DNA from: UBA1351 sp964627665
Lineage (GTDB): Bacteria; Bacillota; Clostridia; Lachnospirales; Vallitaleaceae
Assembly (NCBI GenBank): GCA_964627665.1
Contig: CAZVKG010000075.1
Span: 1-17,749, forward strand
Direction: 5' to 3'
DNA length: 17,749 nucleotides
A program made the translations under genes and the position numbers. Positions 6,588 to 13,593 of the stretch are shown in pieces; the stretch's first letter is position 1; each line of letters begins with the position of its first letter. Under the pieces are notes generated by a model, which saw nothing but the letters and a program-made list of their open reading frames with translations, made no database searches and was not told the origin of the DNA.

Positions 6588-7946
6588 ATGGTACAAGGAC
6601 CAATGTTACTCGTTATTTTAGTTTTATCAATTGCATTTATTGTGTTGGCGACAGCTAAATTTAAAATTCATCCATTTTTAGCCTTGCTTATTGCATCTTA
6701 TGGTGTTGCTTTCGCTTCTGGAATGGAAGTGCTTGAAATCGGCTCAACAATACGTTCAGGATTCGGGAATATCCTTACCTATATTGGTATTGTTATTATC
6801 TTAGGAACAATAATCGGAAAAATATTAGAAAAATCCGGTGCAGCTATTGTCATGGCAGATACTGTTTTAAAAATGGTTGGAGAAAAGCGCCCCGGTCTTG
6901 CAATGAGTATAATCGGTTACATCGTATCAATTCCGGTATTTTGCGACTCTGGATTTGTTATTTTGAATTCACTCAAAAAATCCCTCGTACAAAAATCAAA
7001 AGTTTCCGGTGTTATGATGTCCGTGTCCTTAGCAACAGGATTATATGCGACACATACATTAGTTCCTCCAACACCTGGCCCAATTGCAGCAGCAGGAAAT
7101 CTTGGATTAGAAGATCAATTAGGATTAGTAATTTTAGTAGGTATCGGTGTATCTATTGTTACCATGCTTGCGGGTCATATGTGGGCAAAAGTTGCAGGCA
7201 AAAAATATACATCTGCAGAAGATCACGAAACTCTTGAGATGGATTATGATGTTATTCACAAGGAATACGGAAAACTTCCTAGTGCCTTTAAATCTTTTGC
7301 ACCGATTTTAATACCGATTCTTTTGATTACATTAGGTTCTATTGCCAATTTCCCAACATTACCATTTGGAGACGGTGGTGTATATACGCTTTTCGCCTTC
7401 CTTGGTAAGCCAATTAATGCATTGATGATTGGACTCTTTTTCGCCTTTGCTCTACTTCCACAGTTTAACAAAGAAACCTTATCCGGATGGATTGGCGAAG
7501 GCCTTAAAGATGCAGCAATAATTATAATGATTACGGGTGCCGGTGGCGCATTTGGTACAGTATTAAGTTCAACACCTATTGGAGATTATCTTGGATCTTC
7601 ATTAACAACATTAAATATTGGAATCTTAGTCCCCTTCATCATTGCAGCATCTCTAAAAACTGCTCAAGGTTCTTCAACAGTAGCACTTGTAACAACATCA
7701 GCATTAGTCGCACCATTGCTTCCTGCATTGGGATTGGCCTCTGTACTTGGAAGAGTTCTAACTGTAATGGCAATCGGCGCAGGTGCAATGACGGTTTCAC
7801 ATGCCAATGACAGTTTCTTCTGGGTTGTTGCAGAATTCAGCGGAATGGATGTATCCACTGCTTATAAATCACAAACAATAGCTACCTTGATTCAAGGAAT
7901 TGCTACCATCGTTCTTGTCTTTGTATTGGCGTTGATTTTTGTATAA
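6588..7946 (+). CDS. GntP-family permease, probably for glycerate or a sugar acid
   Basis: Integral membrane symporter of 452 residues with about 12-14 hydrophobic segments. GntP-family signatures are clear: IPVFCDSGFVIL (115-126), HTLVPPTPGPIAAAGNLG (156-173), AQGSSTVALVTTSALV, and SHANDSFFWVVAEFSGMD near the end. Relatives import gluconate, idonate, glycerate or similar acids with protons. The ATG at 6588 is chosen because TTAGGAGGA lies just before it; the in-frame TTG at 6570 would place that site inside the gene. The upstream neighbour is glycerate kinase and the unit is behind a CdaR-type gene, so D-glycerate is the most likely substrate, but this is inference from context. Transcription runs into two hairpin elements that should stop it. 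Confidence 0.92.
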   Translation: MVQGPMLLVILVLSIAFIVLATAKFKIHPFLALLIASYGVAFASGMEVLEIGSTIRSGFGNILTYIGIVIILGTIIGKILEKSGAAIVMADTVLKMVGEKRPGLAMSIIGYIVSIPVFCDSGFVILNSLKKSLVQKSKVSGVMMSVSLATGLYATHTLVPPTPGPIAAAGNLGLEDQLGLVILVGIGVSIVTMLAGHMWAKVAGKKYTSAEDHETLEMDYDVIHKEYGKLPSAFKSFAPILIPILLITLGSIANFPTLPFGDGGVYTLFAFLGKPINALMIGLFFAFALLPQFNKETLSGWIGEGLKDAAIIIMITGAGGAFGTVLSSTPIGDYLGSSLTTLNIGILVPFIIAASLKTAQGSSTVALVTTSALVAPLLPALGLASVLGRVLTVMAIGAGAMTVSHANDSFFWVVAEFSGMDVSTAYKSQTIATLIQGIATIVLVFVLALIFV

Positions 7947-7962
7947 GGTATAAGTAAGGGCC

Positions 7963-8127
7963 TATGAAATATTCAAAGTGTCCTTGCGTTAAGAGTAACT
8001 AAAGCTCAAAAAAGAGCGAGTATCGGATTCCAAACTCGCTGTCGCTCAGACAGTGGAATCCTTAACATACTCACTCTTTTTTGCTGCTCAGTTACTCTAA
8101 CACTTATGACAAAATTCATATTTCATA
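7963..8127. repeat. Large hairpin element, copy 2 (inverted relative to 1 and 3)
   Basis: Outer arms TATGAAATAT (7963-7972) and ATATTTCATA (8118-8127), then AGAGTAACT/AGTTACTCT, then a purine arm AAAAAAGAGCGAGTAT against ATACTCACTCTTTTTT. The inner stem is GGATTCC/GGAATCC and the apex AAACTCGCTGTCGCTCAGAC is the reverse complement of the apex in copy 3. An unpaired TTAA-containing strand sits between arm and inner stem. The T-runs that follow the stem on both strands fit a bidirectional terminator after the GntP permease gene. Confidence 0.85.
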
Positions 8128-8234
8128 CACCGCTTCTTCAAGACACCCTAGCTAATAACAAAACACTGCTAAAACGCCCCTACCTACAATACGAAGATCA
8201 AGTAGAGCTAATAGCAAAAATGCCTAGACATTAA
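8106..8234 (+). CDS. Doubtful small ORF between hairpin elements
   Basis: A 42-codon frame, MTKFIFHTPLLQDTLANN followed by KTLLKRPYLQYEDQVELIAKMPRH, starts inside the right arm of hairpin copy 2 and ends before copy 3. It has no ribosome binding site and no recognised homology. The composition is more protein-like than random AT-rich DNA, so it may be a remnant of a gene, but expression is unlikely. Listed because it is the only open stretch in this 500-bp convergent gap. Confidence 0.15.
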   Translation: MTKFIFHTPLLQDTLANNKTLLKRPYLQYEDQVELIAKMPRH

Positions 8235-8259
8235 ATGTAAAGTTTTTTCTTATTATTAT

Positions 8260-8444
8260 GTGCCCTTGGATGAAATATAAGTTTTGTTATGAGCTTTAGA
8301 GTAATTGGCGTTAAAAAAAGAAAGAGCATGTTAAGGATTCTACTGTCTGAGCGACAGCGAGTTTAGAATCCGATGCTCTTTCTTTTTTTATTGCCTAGAT
8401 TACTCTTAGCGAAATAACACTTCGCATATTTCATCCACGGGCAC
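8260..8444. repeat. Large hairpin element, copy 3
   Basis: About 185 bp. The outer arms GTGCCCTTGGATGAAATAT (8260-8278) and ATATTTCATCCACGGGCAC (8426-8444) pair with only one mismatch. Inside are AGAGTAAT/ATTACTCT, a purine arm AAAAAAAGAAAGAGCAT against ATGCTCTTTCTTTTTTT, the inner stem GGATTCTA/TAGAATCC with TTAA bulged on one side, and the apex CTGTCTGAGCGACAGCGAG. It ends two bases from the stop codon of the ABC ATPase gene, so it should terminate that operon on the minus strand. T-runs on both strands suit bidirectional termination. Confidence 0.88.
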
Positions 8445-8446
8445 TT

Positions 8447-9193
8447 TTATTCTTGTGATGAAAATCCTGCTAAGAATTTCTTTAATGTTTCGTCTTTTGG
8501 AAAGTCGAAGACTTCCTCAGGTGATCCCACTTCAGCAATGATACCTTCGTAAAGATAAACGATTTTATCAGAGACTTCTTTGGCAAAAGCCATCTCGTGG
8601 GTTACTATAACCATGGTCATTCCTTCATCTGCTAGTTGTTTGATTACTTGAAGAACTTCACCGACAAGTTCTGGGTCAAGGGCTGATGTTGGCTCGTCAA
8701 AGAGCATAACGTCCGGTTCCATGGCTAAGGCTCTCGCAATTGCCACACGCTGTTGTTGACCACCGGATAGCATGGCCGGATATACATCCGCTTTGTCATC
8801 TAAACCGACCTTATGCAATAAGGCTACAGCTTTCTTTTTTGCTTCTTCTTTTTCTTCTTTTTTGATGACAACCGGCCCCATCATAACATTTTGCAATGCT
8901 GTTTTGTGGGGAAAGAGATTAAATCGTTGAAAAACCATTCCAACACGCTCTCGCAATTGGTTGACATCATGTTTTTCAGAAACAATTTTTTTCTCGCCGA
9001 TATAGATGTCACCTTTATTTTTTTTCTCCAAGAAGTTGATGCACCGAAGGAGTGTACTTTTACCAGATCCACTTCCACCGATAATACTCACCACTTCACC
9101 TGGATAGACGCTTAAATCAACGCCTTTTAATACTTCTAAATCGTCAAAATATTTATGTAATCCAGCTACTCGAATCATTGGCTTATCTTTCAT
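8447..9193 (-). CDS. Amino-acid ABC transporter ATPase (GlnQ/ArtP type)
   Basis: Cytoplasmic ATPase subunit that drives polar amino-acid import. All motifs are intact in its 248 residues: Walker A GGSGSGKST (39-47), Q-loop Gln89, signature LSGGQQQR (142-149), Walker B VMLFDEP (162-168), and H-loop His199 in VTHEM. The ATG used overlaps the permease stop by 11 bases, giving MKDKPMIRV; an in-frame ATG five codons later (MIRVAGLHKYF) matches family starts equally well, and neither has a strong ribosome binding site, so coupling to the permease is likely. It is the last gene of the binding protein - permease - ATPase set and is followed at once by hairpin copy 3. The subfamily is certain; the amino acid is not. 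Confidence 0.94.
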   Translation of the reverse strand: MKDKPMIRVAGLHKYFDDLEVLKGVDLSVYPGEVVSIIGGSGSGKSTLLRCINFLEKKNKGDIYIGEKKIVSEKHDVNQLRERVGMVFQRFNLFPHKTALQNVMMGPVVIKKEEKEEAKKKAVALLHKVGLDDKADVYPAMLSGGQQQRVAIARALAMEPDVMLFDEPTSALDPELVGEVLQVIKQLADEGMTMVIVTHEMAFAKEVSDKIVYLYEGIIAEVGSPEEVFDFPKDETLKKFLAGFSSQE

Positions 9194-9863
9194 TAACTTT
9201 CAACCTACCTTCCAAACGTCTCAAGAGATAACTTAAGATCGAAATAATCACATAATAATAGACTCCTGCTGTGAATAAAATTGGAAATGGATCGTACGTT
9301 GCCGACACAAGTTGTCGAGCCATAAGAATCGTCTCAGTAATTGTAATAACACTGGCAAGTGATGAATCTTTAACTGCAATAATAAATTGATTACCCAAAG
9401 ATGGTACTGAACGCTTAAATGCTTGAGGTAATACAACATAACGAAAGGCTTGCATCTTAGTCATTCCCAACGCTCTAGCCGCTTCATTTTGCCCATAATC
9501 AATGGATTCAATAGATCCTCTAAAAATTTCACTAATATAGGCACCACTATGAAAGGCCAAACCAATAACAGCTGATGTAAATGCATCGAATTCAAGCCCT
9601 AGTTGTGGTAAGCCATAAAAAATAAAATACAACTGAAGTAACAATGGTGTTCCACGGACTATAGATACATATATATTGGCTATGATTTGTAGTGCTTTCA
9701 ATTTAACTAATTTTAATGAGGTAACAATTAATCCAAAAAGAGTCCCTAATAGAATAGAAAAGAAAGATAACTGCAGTGTTAAATACACTGCAGGTAAAAA
9801 ATTCGGGGCGTATTGAATTACTGTTCCAAAAAAACTTTGTACCGCTTCTAAGATTGCTTCCAA
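9183..9863 (-). CDS. Amino-acid ABC transporter permease (HisM/GlnP type)
   Basis: Inner-membrane channel subunit of a polar amino-acid importer, 226 residues with about five hydrophobic segments. The RGTPLLLQLYFIFYGLPQLG segment (70-89) and the EAA loop NEAARALGMTKMQAF (126-140) followed by VLPQAFK are family signatures; the loop docks on the ATPase. Translation appears to begin at a TTG codon (9863), supported by GGAGG nine bases upstream. It lies 21 bp after the binding-protein gene and overlaps the ATPase start. Only one permease is encoded, so it should act as a homodimer. Confidence 0.93.
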   Translation of the reverse strand: MEAILEAVQSFFGTVIQYAPNFLPAVYLTLQLSFFSILLGTLFGLIVTSLKLVKLKALQIIANIYVSIVRGTPLLLQLYFIFYGLPQLGLEFDAFTSAVIGLAFHSGAYISEIFRGSIESIDYGQNEAARALGMTKMQAFRYVVLPQAFKRSVPSLGNQFIIAVKDSSLASVITITETILMARQLVSATYDPFPILFTAGVYYYVIISILSYLLRRLEGRLKVNER

Positions 9864-9884
9864 AGGTTAACGCCTCCTATTTTT

Positions 9885-10676
9885 TTATTTTTCTAATATA
9901 TTTAGACCAAACCACTTGTTGCTTATTTCTTCATAAGTTCCGTTCTCTACAAGTGTTGCTAATGCTTCGTTGACTGCATTTAGTAAGTCTTCATCATCTT
10001 GACGAATAGCAATGGCGATTTCTTCGTCATATAATAAACTTCCTGCAGGTTGAATTTGAACATCATATTTTTCAGGTGCTTGAAGTCCAACAAACTTCGC
10101 TGTTACTAGTCCATCCATACGACCTTGTCCAAGTGCCATAAAGTTGTCAACATCTGACTCAAACTGCATGATTTCACCAACATTATCCATTTCACTTAAT
10201 GCGTCATGGAAGGTTGTACCTGTAACAACACCAACGGTACCTCCATTAACTTCTTCAATACTTCCAATATCAGAGCTCATCGGTACAAAAAACTGTGCTC
10301 CATCATAATAATAAGGATCTGAAAAAGCTACTTTTTCCAATCGTTCAGGTGTTACCGCCATACTACCGATAATCATATCAAATCGCTTACTTTCAAGGCC
10401 ACCGATGATACCGTCCCAAGCTGTTGTAATCGGGTCAGCTTCAACGCCCATTTCTGCGGCAATCGCTTTGGCAATATCAATATCAAAACCGTCTATATCT
10501 CCATCTTCATTGATAAAGTTAAAAGGTGGGTATTGGCCTGTCATTGCAAAAGTCATTGTTCCTTCTTCTTCAATTTTACCTAGTGTTGTATCCGGCGAAC
10601 TACTACATCCTGCAATTAAAACCATTGATAAAACAAGTATTGCTGATAAAACTACTTTCATGTTAAACTTCTTCAT
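9885..10676 (-). CDS. Amino-acid ABC transporter substrate-binding lipoprotein
   Basis: Family-3 solute-binding protein of 263 residues, anchored outside the membrane by a lipobox LIAGC after a signal peptide that begins MKKFNMKVVLSAILVL. This ATG has AAGGAGA eight bases upstream; a longer frame starting at 10742 would overlap the ablB 3' end and is rejected. Ligand-site motifs are visible: GQYPPFNFINEDG, TAWDGIIGGL, and GSMAVTPERLEKVAFSDPYY, where the Arg normally holds the alpha-carboxylate of an amino acid. It starts 47 bp after ablB in the same direction. A TATAAT hexamer lies in that gap with no good -35 box, so an internal promoter is possible but weak. Because kamA/ablB precede it, lysine is a reasonable guess for the ligand, but the sequence does not prove it. 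Confidence 0.92.
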   Translation of the reverse strand: MKKFNMKVVLSAILVLSMVLIAGCSSSPDTTLGKIEEEGTMTFAMTGQYPPFNFINEDGDIDGFDIDIAKAIAAEMGVEADPITTAWDGIIGGLESKRFDMIIGSMAVTPERLEKVAFSDPYYYDGAQFFVPMSSDIGSIEEVNGGTVGVVTGTTFHDALSEMDNVGEIMQFESDVDNFMALGQGRMDGLVTAKFVGLQAPEKYDVQIQPAGSLLYDEEIAIAIRQDDEDLLNAVNEALATLVENGTYEEISNKWFGLNILEK

Positions 10677-10718
10677 AATAAATCTCCTTTTCATCGTTTC
10701 ATTTGATTTGATTATATT

Positions 10719-10748
10719 TTGTACTAAATATTCTTGTACCAAATATTC
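10719..10748. repeat. 15-bp tandem duplication at the ablB 3' end
   Basis: TTGTACTAAATATTC (10719-10733) is followed directly by TTGTACCAAATATTC (10734-10748), one mismatch. It covers the last codons and stop of ablB. A second similar pair, TCATCGTTTC-ATTTG (from 10691) and TCATCGTTTCTATTTG (from 10748), flanks it, suggesting local slippage or duplication. Confidence 0.8.
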
Positions 10749-11644
10749 ATCGTTTCTATTTGTCCGGCTATATCTGTATTATTAATTAATCGCCCGCCGT
10801 AGGCGTAGTTGCTTTTTGCAAAGGTAATATTCATACCATAGGATACCGCTCGCGCTATTGTGTATAGTGTGCGATATCCTTGTTGTTTTAATGCACTTTC
10901 AACCGCTTCTAAAAGCGCTTGTCCGTAGCCCTGTCGTCGGTATTCCGGTAAGGTTGCAAAATCTGTCATTTCTGCATTTAAGTTACTGTAATCTGTCTCA
11001 CCGGATGCAATGGCTACGAGCTGTTTATGATGAAAAACACCATAATAAATAATGTTTTCTTCCATCGTCTTGGCTAAATACTCTGGGTCAAATATCGGGA
11101 ACGGATATGAATCAAAAACCTGTTGATATACCTTGGCCATTTCCTTTGTATGTCGTTTTTCAAGTTTCATCATATCTGTATCTGAATCAAGCACAAGAGG
11201 TTCGCGTGTTTCATCTTTTTTTCTAATCGCCTTTTCTAAAACATCATTGATACGCTCAAGTTCTTGACTCGTATGTCGCTTTGGATCTGTATAATACGAC
11301 ATAAAATAGCCATCGGATCTACCTTGATAAAATTTAGGTACATGGGCTTCGATACGGAAATCTTTATCTAGCAAATAAGGCTTCAACTTTTCCGAAACTT
11401 TAGCAATGATTTTTGTATAACCTTTTTCATGCACTAATGTATTGACAAGATTATATAAGGCGTCACTGTCTTCTTCATAAAATTTCATGATATAGACTCG
11501 ATCACTGCTTTTTCCATGGTGTATAATTGATTTTCCGATTTTTTCTATTGTATCTTCGGCTTGTTGGCACTTGCCTTGGGAATTTTCTCTCGTTTCTTGA
11601 TTAAACACGAGCTGGTTCTTGTTTTGATTCTTCATCAACTTCAT
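10724..11644 (-). CDS. ablB: Beta-lysine N6-acetyltransferase (GNAT family)
   Basis: Second enzyme of N-epsilon-acetyl-beta-lysine synthesis: it acetylates the beta-lysine made by the upstream aminomutase, giving a compatible solute used against salt stress. The protein has 306 residues. The C-terminal half is a GNAT fold, with AEMTDFATLPEYRRQGYGQALLEAV (225-249) holding the acetyl-CoA loop RRQGYG (236-241), and later LYTIARAVSYGMNITFAKSNYAYGG, which is typical of AblB. The N-terminal region (about 45-135, with YIMKFYEED and FYQGRSDGYFMSYY) is also AblB-like. The gene overlaps the end of kamA by 44 bases. GGAG lies three bases before the first ATG; the ATG three codons later is an alternative. 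The strongest support for the name is adjacency to kamA. Confidence 0.88.
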   Translation of the reverse strand: MKLMKNQNKNQLVFNQETRENSQGKCQQAEDTIEKIGKSIIHHGKSSDRVYIMKFYEEDSDALYNLVNTLVHEKGYTKIIAKVSEKLKPYLLDKDFRIEAHVPKFYQGRSDGYFMSYYTDPKRHTSQELERINDVLEKAIRKKDETREPLVLDSDTDMMKLEKRHTKEMAKVYQQVFDSYPFPIFDPEYLAKTMEENIIYYGVFHHKQLVAIASGETDYSNLNAEMTDFATLPEYRRQGYGQALLEAVESALKQQGYRTLYTIARAVSYGMNITFAKSNYAYGGRLINNTDIAGQIETMNIWYKNI

Positions 11645-12962
11645 CAGCTCCTTGATTGCGTCGGTCTCGGTCTAAATTCTCCGGCGTCAATGTGATTTCA
11701 TCTTCATAGTCACACAGAAGTTTTGAAATTCCTACAACGACATCTTCTTCATCTTCATTATTTAACTTCAACTGCAAATCACAACTTTCACAGTTTCGGT
11801 CACATTCTATTGCCTCGTAACTATCCGGCATTGTATAGGTTGTAATCACACCTTCATAGTTTCGAAGAACAACTTTGTTGACAGACCATGAGATAAGGTA
11901 GTTTGGCATAACCGGTATCTTACCTCCACCTCCCGGTGCATCAATAACATAGGTTGGTACTGCAAATCCGCTGGTATGACCTCTTAAACTTTCCATAATT
12001 TCAATACCTTTACCAACATTGGTTCTAAAATGTTCTAGACCTTCAGATAGGTCACATTGGTAGATATAGTAAGGTCGGACTCGATTGGCAACAAGCGCAT
12101 GAACCAATTTCTTCATGATACGCGGACAATCGTTAATACCTCTCAATAATACCGATTGATTTCCTAATGGAATACCTGCTTTTGCCAGCTTTTTAAGGGC
12201 ATGCCTAGATGAACTTGTTATTTCTCTTGAGTGATTAAAATGTGTGTTAATCCAAATATTATCATGTTTTTCAAGGACTTTAATGAGTCCATCTGTTATT
12301 CGATAAGGTAGTACAACCGGTGTTCTTGTTCCGATTCGAATGACTTCAACATGAGGTATCGTCGAGATTTCATCAAGAATCCATTCAAGATAATTATCCG
12401 ATAACATAAATGGATCTCCTCCGGATAATAACACATCTCGAACTTCCGGTGCATTTTTAATATATTCTATACCGATTCGAATCTGGTCTTTTGACGGGAT
12501 TGAATCTTGATCGCCTACTTTTCGCTTACGTGTACAATGTCTACAATACATTGCACATACATTGCTCGTATGAAAAAGCACACGGTCCGGATATCTATGT
12601 GTAATTCCCGGTACAGGGCTGTCTTTATCTTCATGTAAAGGATCTTCCATATCACAGTTAGTTAATTGTAATTCTTGACTATCCGGAAAGCATTGTTTAA
12701 ATACCGGATCATTCTCATAATCACTTTTGTCCACTAAAGAAAGATAATAGGGTGTAATGGCCATCGGGAATTTATCGATAGTCCCTTGAATCACTTTACG
12801 TTTATCATCGTCAAAAGTCACACCTAAAATCTTCTCAACTGTTTCTACTTTACGAATGGTGTTTTTAATCTGCCATTTCCAATCTTTCCATTTGGCGTAG
12901 TAATCATCCGTAACTCGTTTCTTATCCATTTTAAACTGTGTCATTTGTATTGTTTCTTGCAT
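11601..12962 (-). CDS. kamA: Lysine 2,3-aminomutase
   Basis: Radical-SAM, PLP-dependent enzyme converting L-lysine to L-beta-lysine (also called ablA when paired with ablB). The protein has 453 residues. The iron-sulfur/SAM motif is C136-x3-C140-x2-C143 in NVCAMYCRHC. LLSGGDPFML (178-187) is conserved. The PLP lysine is Lys348 in APGGGGKIPVMPNY. C-terminal Cys387, Cys391 and Cys394 plus Cys279 fit the structural zinc site of clostridial enzymes. The ATG at 12962 is chosen for GGAAGGAG five bases upstream; an extension to a TTG at 13031 would run into hairpin DNA. An acidic tail of about 40 residues goes beyond the zinc site. Its promoter may be the strong one at 13444-13472 with readthrough of the intervening terminator. 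The ablB overlap points to osmolyte synthesis rather than lysine fermentation, for which kamD/kamE-type genes would be expected. Confidence 0.95.
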   Translation of the reverse strand: MQETIQMTQFKMDKKRVTDDYYAKWKDWKWQIKNTIRKVETVEKILGVTFDDDKRKVIQGTIDKFPMAITPYYLSLVDKSDYENDPVFKQCFPDSQELQLTNCDMEDPLHEDKDSPVPGITHRYPDRVLFHTSNVCAMYCRHCTRKRKVGDQDSIPSKDQIRIGIEYIKNAPEVRDVLLSGGDPFMLSDNYLEWILDEISTIPHVEVIRIGTRTPVVLPYRITDGLIKVLEKHDNIWINTHFNHSREITSSSRHALKKLAKAGIPLGNQSVLLRGINDCPRIMKKLVHALVANRVRPYYIYQCDLSEGLEHFRTNVGKGIEIMESLRGHTSGFAVPTYVIDAPGGGGKIPVMPNYLISWSVNKVVLRNYEGVITTYTMPDSYEAIECDRNCESCDLQLKLNNEDEEDVVVGISKLLCDYEDEITLTPENLDRDRRNQGADEVDEESKQEPARV

Positions 12963-13025
12963 TGATACTCCTTCCAATAAGGTCAATAAGTGTCTACTCT
13001 TTACGTCAGGGTCCTTTCCCTCCGT

Positions 13026-13065
13026 GAACAATCCGCAAGCGGACCGAGGCGTAGCCTCTTTGTTC
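13026..13065. repeat. Compact three-way-junction inverted repeat
   Basis: GAACAA (13026-13031) pairs with TTGTTC (13060-13065). Between them are two small perfect hairpins, TCCGC-AA-GCGGA and GAGGC-GTA-GCCTC. This is a Y-shaped fold of 40 bp, more GC-rich than its surroundings. It lies in the kamA leader about 65-100 nt before the start codon. Role unknown. Confidence 0.6.
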
Positions 13066-13069
13066 TTAT

Positions 13070-13437
13070 TTAAAAAAACTTAGGCACTCTAACTCTGGAT
13101 ATCCAGAGTTAGAGTGCCTAAGTTTCGCTAAATTATATTATTTAACTCACTTTATACCATGGCGTTCCCATAGTATAGTATATGACCATTTGATCCTATA
13201 CAAGCCCCAGCTCATTACGACGTTTTTCCATTATGCCTTTCAACGCTACAGACTAGCTAATTCATCTCCACATCATTTTTTATCAAAATGGTACGTAAAT
13301 CAACTCGCTAATCTATCTACTCAACACATGTACTTCACTAGTGCATTTTTATAAATTATATTCTTGAAACACAAAAAATGGTGTTTCTTTCTTGCAAATA
13401 AATATGTGAATCAAAAAACTAATCTTAATTCACAACC
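13070..13437 (-). ncRNA. Candidate structured non-coding RNA or long kamA leader
   Basis: A minus-strand unit with its own consensus promoter and a perfect terminator palindrome, and no convincing ORF. Directly visible hairpins (plus coordinates): 13405-13434 (TGTGAAT/ATTCACA), 13366-13387 (GAAACAC/GTGTTTC), 13173-13201 (GTATAG/CTATAC plus GATC/GGTC), and 13153-13177 (10-bp stem with one wobble, loop GAACG). The last two compete for the same GTATA, so they are alternative folds or part of a pseudoknot. The 3' half is rich in G compared with the AT-rich surroundings, unlike neutral spacer. It could be a free-standing abundant RNA (the clostridial raiA RNA class is one candidate to test) or a regulatory leader of kamA, which starts about 110 nt beyond the terminator. 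The ends are estimates. The class is not identified. Confidence 0.55.
13072..13125 (-). terminator. Perfect 50-bp palindrome with U-tract
   Basis: Two exact 25-bp arms (13076-13100 and 13101-13125) meet at GGATATCC with no spacer. On the minus strand the stem runs into a T-run (complement of 13072-13078), giving a strong rho-independent terminator; the plus strand has no such run. It ends the candidate RNA and lies upstream of kamA. Confidence 0.85.
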
Positions 13438-13443
13438 CCTATT

Positions 13444-13472
13444 ATTATATCACCAGAATGCCCATTTGTCAA
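13444..13472 (-). promoter_or_regulatory. Perfect-consensus promoter of the candidate RNA
   Basis: Read on the minus strand, TTGACA (13467-13472) and TATAAT (13444-13449) are both exact and separated by exactly 17 bp. AT-rich sequence lies upstream. It is the best promoter in the window. Expected transcript start is near 13437. Confidence 0.88.
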
Positions 13473-13593
13473 GGTTTGCAATTAAGGCCTATATTTAATG
13501 GGACCTTTTGACTATTTTGGTCATATTATTTTTCAAAAAAACACTTGGAAGTTCAAAACATTGTTATGAATTTTTATATATTTGTTTGCATTT

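Noticed and set aside
10677..10742. Extended start of the binding protein overlapping ablB
   Set aside because: It would place residues before a normal lipoprotein signal peptide; the ATG at 10676 has AAGGAGA.
12963..13031. Longer kamA start at TTG 13031
   Set aside because: The extension runs into the Y-shaped repeat; ATG 12962 has GGAAGGAG at ideal spacing and gives a family-like N-terminus.
13196..13231. Leader peptide MEKRRNELGLV on the minus strand inside the candidate RNA, with GAAAGG before it
   Set aside because: Only 11 codons, overlapping predicted stems; no run of a single amino acid as in attenuators. Kept as a note only.
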